64,000 bases of DNA from Paludibacteraceae bacterium (GTDB taxonomy: Bacteria > Bacteroidota > Bacteroidia > Bacteroidales > Paludibacteraceae). Where the stretch lies: the NCBI GenBank assembly GCA_017937025.1, contig JAGBEJ010000010.1, positions 95,612 through 159,611 of the forward strand, in the 5' to 3' direction. Position 1 is the stretch's first letter. Each line of letters starts with the position of its first letter. The position numbers were made by a program, and so were the translations under genes. Of the stretch, positions 61,559 through 64,000 are shown in pieces. The notes below the pieces were generated by a model, which saw nothing but the letters and a program-made list of their open reading frames with translations, had not been told where the DNA came from and did no database searches.

Positions 61559-62509
61559 ATGTCAAATCTTGAACTAAATAGAGAAGGCAAAACCGCCTTC
61601 TCTTTCGAGGTACTGCCGCCGCTTAAAGGCATGGGCACCGAAGGTCTATTCGCTTCCATTGACAAACTGATGGACTTCAAACCCCATCACATCAACATAA
61701 CGACACATCGCAGCGAAATCACTTACCAAGAGGTCGGCGACAATGTGTACAAGAAAAGGAAGGAAAGGAAAAGACCCGGCACTGTAGCCGTAGCCGCAGC
61801 CATAAAGAATAAGTACGACGTCACTGTCGTTCCTCACATTCTTTGCAGCGGATACACCAAGGACGACACCGAGTACGCACTGCTGGACCTGCAGTTTCTC
61901 GGCATTACAGACCTGCTGGTGCTGCGTGGCGACAAAGCCAAGGACGAGAACATCTTCAAGCCCGTGAAGGACGGATACAGCCACGCCTTGGAGCTGGAGC
62001 AGCAGATCAACGACTTCAACAGCGGCAAGTTCGTGGACGGCTCGCCTATAAAAGCGACGGTCAAGCCTTTCCACTACGGAGTGGCTGGCTACCCCGAGAA
62101 GCACGAGGAGTCGCCTAACTTCGAGCAGGATCTGCACTGGCTGAAAGCCAAAGTGGATGCCGGAGCGGAGTATGTGGTCACGCAGATGTTCTTCGACAAC
62201 GAGAAGTTCATCAGCTACGTCAAGGCGGCACGAGAGGCTGGCATCAACGTACCTATCATACCTGGCATCAAGCCTTTCACCAAGCTGTCGCAGCTCGCCG
62301 CCCTGCCTAAGACCTTCAACACCAACCTCCCTAAGGAGTTTGTGGACGAGGCCCTCAAGTGCAAGAACGACGACGACGCCAAAGCCCTTGGCATCGAATG
62401 GTGCATCAAGCAGTGCAGGGAACTGATAGATTTCGGCATCCCTTGCCTCCACTTCTTCACCTACGGCGCCGTTGACAGCGTCAGAAAGGTCGCAGAGGCC
62501 ATTTATTAG
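61559..62509 (+). CDS. metF: Methylenetetrahydrofolate reductase
   Basis: This 316-residue FAD enzyme reduces methylene-THF to methyl-THF, the methyl donor for metE. The TIM barrel includes FSFEVLPPLKGMG, VVPHILCSGYTKDDTEYAL, RGDKAKDENIF and VTQMFFDNEKFISYV. It follows metE by 21 bp, with a strong ribosome-binding site, and ends in a terminator. Its length is normal. Confidence 0.97.
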   Translation: MSNLELNREGKTAFSFEVLPPLKGMGTEGLFASIDKLMDFKPHHINITTHRSEITYQEVGDNVYKKRKERKRPGTVAVAAAIKNKYDVTVVPHILCSGYTKDDTEYALLDLQFLGITDLLVLRGDKAKDENIFKPVKDGYSHALELEQQINDFNSGKFVDGSPIKATVKPFHYGVAGYPEKHEESPNFEQDLHWLKAKVDAGAEYVVTQMFFDNEKFISYVKAAREAGINVPIIPGIKPFTKLSQLAALPKTFNTNLPKEFVDEALKCKNDDDAKALGIEWCIKQCRELIDFGIPCLHFFTYGAVDSVRKVAEAIY

Positions 62510-62537
62510 GATTTCCTAAAATCAATCATAGTCATGC

Positions 62538-62573
62538 AAAAAGCGCCTGTACGCAATGTACAGACGCTTTTTT
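62538..62573 (+). terminator. Terminator of the metE-metF operon
   Basis: AAAAAGCGCCTGTAC, gcaat, GTACAGACGCTTTTTT forms a long stem. Confidence 0.9.
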
Positions 62574-62655
62574 GTTATCCTTATTCCTGCCCCATTCGGT
62601 CATTCAGCATTCGGTCACTGAGCGCAGCCGAAGCACCGAAATGGTGCCGTGTTTT

Positions 62656-62680
62656 GTAGAGACGGTGCATGCACCGTCTA
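62656..62680 (+). repeat. REP palindrome, GTAGAGACGG type
   Basis: GTAGAGACGGTGCAT with the arm GCACCGTCTA. Confidence 0.75.
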
Positions 62681-62706
62681 ATTTACAGATAATCAACAAA
62701 ATATCT

Positions 62707-62731
62707 CAGATAGAGCATGCTCCGTTTCTAC
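62707..62731 (+). repeat. Degraded REP palindrome
   Basis: GAGCATGCTCCGTTTCTAC keeps the 3' part (CCGTTTCTAC). Confidence 0.55.
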
Positions 62732-62749
62732 AAATAAAATATATGTAGT

Positions 62750-62886
62750 GCCCTACGGACAGAAATCCTTCAAAATAGAATCAAATCGCTCTAATAGAGT
62801 ATTATGTTGATTTGTTGTTATTTGCTTGATTTCTCGCGAAGCGATTTATCCTTTATGCCGGTCATTGAGCGACAGCCGAAATGCGG
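62750..62886 (+). repeat. Direct repeat copy 1 of an intergenic element (about 140-150 bp)
   Basis: It starts GCCCTACGGACAGAAATC and contains TCTAATAGAGTATTATG and CTCGCGAAGCGA before ending in GGTCATTGAGCGACAGCCGAA. Copy 2 lies at 62977-63129. Confidence 0.75.
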
Positions 62887-62976
62887 CATTCCTATGAAAA
62901 CGATTATGGTCGCATTGCTTCGGCTCCGCTCAGCAACCGACATTGCCAATCACAGAACCAAGCCGAAGATTCAAGC

Positions 62977-63129
62977 GCCCTACGGACAGAAATCTTTCAA
63001 ATAGAATCAAATCGCTCTAATAGAGTATTATGTTTGATTTGTTGTTATTTGCTTGATCTCTCGCGAAGCGACTCTTTTAGCGCCATAAACTTTCGGCCAC
63101 TGAGCGCAGCCGAAGCACCGAAATGCCGA
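62977..63129 (+). repeat. Direct repeat copy 2 of the intergenic element
   Basis: It shares the whole core with copy 1 and carries the CTGAGCGCAGCCGAAG motif at its end. An inverted motif copy (GCTTCGGCTCCGCTCAG) lies between the two copies, at about 62917-62945. The gap 62510-63188 contains only these repeats. Confidence 0.75.
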
Positions 63130-63156
63130 ATACAAATTTTCCACATTCTTGCGTTT

Positions 63157-63183
63157 GTAGAGACGTCATACCATGGCGTCTCA
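63157..63183 (+). repeat. REP palindrome next to the RAYT stop
   Basis: GTAGAGACGTCATACCATGGCGTCT with six bases before the RAYT stop at 63189. Confidence 0.75.
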
Positions 63184-63188
63184 GAAAA

Positions 63189-63746
63189 TCATTCATCATT
63201 CATTTCATCCGATTCCCATTTCGCCACATTATTTTCAATATATCCGGCAATGCCGTTCATTTCGTCACAATCACGAATAATACGGTCATGAAAACGTGTT
63301 TGCCATGCGAATGAAATGCCATTTTCATTCGCGTATTTGGTAACGGCAGATTTAAATCGGGAAATAATATGCGACAACAGACCACAACGATTTGCAATCT
63401 CTTGCATTTTATCATTTCTGTCATTGGTAATCGTAGAGACGTCATAGTATGGCGTCTCTACAGGTGTCACACACCTGTCAATCAACAGAATCAAATGAAT
63501 ATGATTTGGCATAACAACATATAATGGAACATATATATCATTATGCAGCGTTTCCATTTTTCGAACACATTCATCCGCACACCGCCCAATTTCTGTCAGG
63601 CACATTTCGCCATCCACGATTTCCCCGAAAAAATGTGCCATATCTTTCGTGCATATCGTCACAAAATACGCCCCGCCATCATAATCATGCCACACGGCAC
63701 GCGCCGATGGTATGCGGTATTTATTGCGAAACAAATTATCTGGCAT
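63189..63746 (-). CDS. REP-associated tyrosine transposase (RAYT, Y1/IS200-like)
   Basis: This 185-residue single-stranded transposase of the HUH class carries the motif VVMPNHIHLILL with His82 and His84. The candidate catalytic Tyr138 is in FKSAVTKYANEN, and the C-terminal WQTRFHDRIIRD is typical of RAYT proteins. They are thought to move REP palindromes such as those around this gene. A palindrome copy lies inside the reading frame (63433-63461) and is read in frame as ten residues from about 96 to 105. The gene is intact and full length, with a -7 element at 63767-63774. Confidence 0.93.
   Translation of the reverse strand: MPDNLFRNKYRIPSARAVWHDYDGGAYFVTICTKDMAHFFGEIVDGEMCLTEIGRCADECVRKMETLHNDIYVPLYVVMPNHIHLILLIDRCVTPVETPYYDVSTITNDRNDKMQEIANRCGLLSHIISRFKSAVTKYANENGISFAWQTRFHDRIIRDCDEMNGIAGYIENNVAKWESDEMNDE
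63433..63461 (+). repeat. REP palindrome inside the RAYT reading frame
   Basis: GTAGAGACGTCATAG / TATGGCGTCTCTAC forms the palindrome, and no stop or frameshift results. It belongs to the same family as the flanking copies. Confidence 0.8.
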
Positions 63747-63766
63747 AGGTATAATTATTTGTTACA

Positions 63767-63774
63767 CAAATATA
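63767..63774 (-). promoter_or_regulatory. -7 element TATATTTG for the RAYT gene
   Basis: The minus strand reads TATATTTG, 20 bp before the start. The tandem REP array starts 10 bp farther upstream. Confidence 0.55.
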
Positions 63775-63783
63775 ACAAAACCC

Positions 63784-64000
63784 GTACAGACGTTGCGTGC
63801 AACGTCTCAATGAATTCCCCACTCTCCGTACAGACGTTGCGTGCAACGTCTCCATGAATCCCCCACTCCCCGTACAGACGTTGCGTGCAACATCTCCATG
63901 CCCCCACTCTCCGTACAGACGTTGCGTGCAACGTCTCAATGAATCCCCCACTCCCCGTACAGACGTTGCGTGCAACGTCTCAATGAATGCCCCCACTCCC
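63784..64000 (+). repeat. Tandem array of five 44-bp REP units, cut by the right edge
   Basis: Palindromes starting GTACAGACGTTGCGTGCAAC recur at 63784, 63828, 63872, 63913 and 63957, so the period is 44 bp with one unit of 41. Each unit is a palindrome plus a C-rich linker (TGAATnCCCCACTC). The linkers are almost identical, so this is not a CRISPR array. Array ends are not visible. Confidence 0.85.

Noticed and set aside
63736..63996. Open frame of repeated residues on the minus strand
   Set aside because: It is produced only by the tandem REP array and has no homology-like character.
63784..64000. CRISPR array
   Set aside because: The spacers are nearly identical linkers, the repeats are fully palindromic members of the REP family, and no cas gene is nearby.

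Overview
The window is chromosomal DNA of a Bacteroidota bacterium, most likely order Bacteroidales (Prevotellaceae- or Muribaculaceae-like; I cannot fix the genus). The main evidence is the promoter signature: at least fifteen genes are preceded by the Bacteroidota -7 element TAnnTTTG, several with TTTG about 19-20 bp upstream. Shine-Dalgarno sequences are mostly absent. Gene content agrees: a TamL-type lipoprotein, BspA-like leucine-rich repeat proteins, SpmA/SpmB fusion proteins, a fused 2-hydroxyacyl-CoA dehydratase activase, a PIN-PhoH protein, a GH3 enzyme that appears fused to a serine hydrolase, and a lamin-tail secreted protein. Most of the window is ordinary core genome with short operons and clear intrinsic terminators.

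Layout. 1-6.6 kb: a GH3 beta-N-acetylhexosaminidase cut by the left edge, rplS, an ECF sigma factor, tamL and an RNA 2'-O-methyltransferase. 6.7-10.2 kb: efp, then an envelope operon of L,D-transpeptidase, SpmAB fusion and SH3 protein. 10.3-12.8 kb: argR, a GNAT acyltransferase and argG. 13-16.5 kb: a porin, then a leucine-rich repeat protein joined to a second SpmAB fusion. 16.5-20.1 kb (minus): a small membrane protein, a metallophosphoesterase, tRNA-Phe, a DUF4834-like protein, a thioredoxin lipoprotein and asd. 20.2-27.7 kb: a lamin-tail protein, glycosyltransferase and AlkD-like operon converging on recJ-priA. 27.9-33 kb: a TetR regulator with a palindromic operator and a 1418-residue activase. 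33-36.4 kb: ffh-folD-fur and a divergent TetR gene. 36.5-40.5 kb: a cyclophilin lipoprotein, a bifunctional nuclease, and a Yip1-like gene with smpB and spoIID. 40.5-45.1 kb: a BspA-like protein behind a structured RNA, a cluster of palindromic repeats, phoH and folC. 45.2-49.4 kb: a five-gene secreted/CsgG operon behind a large structured RNA, then gltX. 51-57 kb: manC, a small membrane protein and mutL, a lipoprotein behind a second copy of the 41 kb structured RNA, a hydrolase and tRNA-Leu. 57-62.5 kb: a cytidylate-kinase-like gene, a cation efflux gene and metE-metF. 62.5-64 kb: a repeat-rich region with a REP-associated tyrosine transposase (RAYT).

The most unusual content is non-coding. 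(1) Two homologous leader-like RNAs of about 257 nt (near 40.65-40.91 kb plus, and 55.38-55.64 kb minus) share a promoter, a 123-127 nt compensated hairpin, a CCACG-plus-T-run end and a downstream complementary pair; each lies just upstream of a secreted-protein gene. (2) A third RNA of about 320 nt (49.02-49.34 kb, minus) has two long helices in pseudoknot order and a terminator that one of them would disrupt; it precedes the CsgG operon. (3) A GTAG...CTAC palindrome family occurs in clusters, as a 44-bp tandem array, and in frame inside the RAYT gene that probably moves it. All RNA and repeat interpretations come from reading the sequence by eye; no database search or folding program was run.
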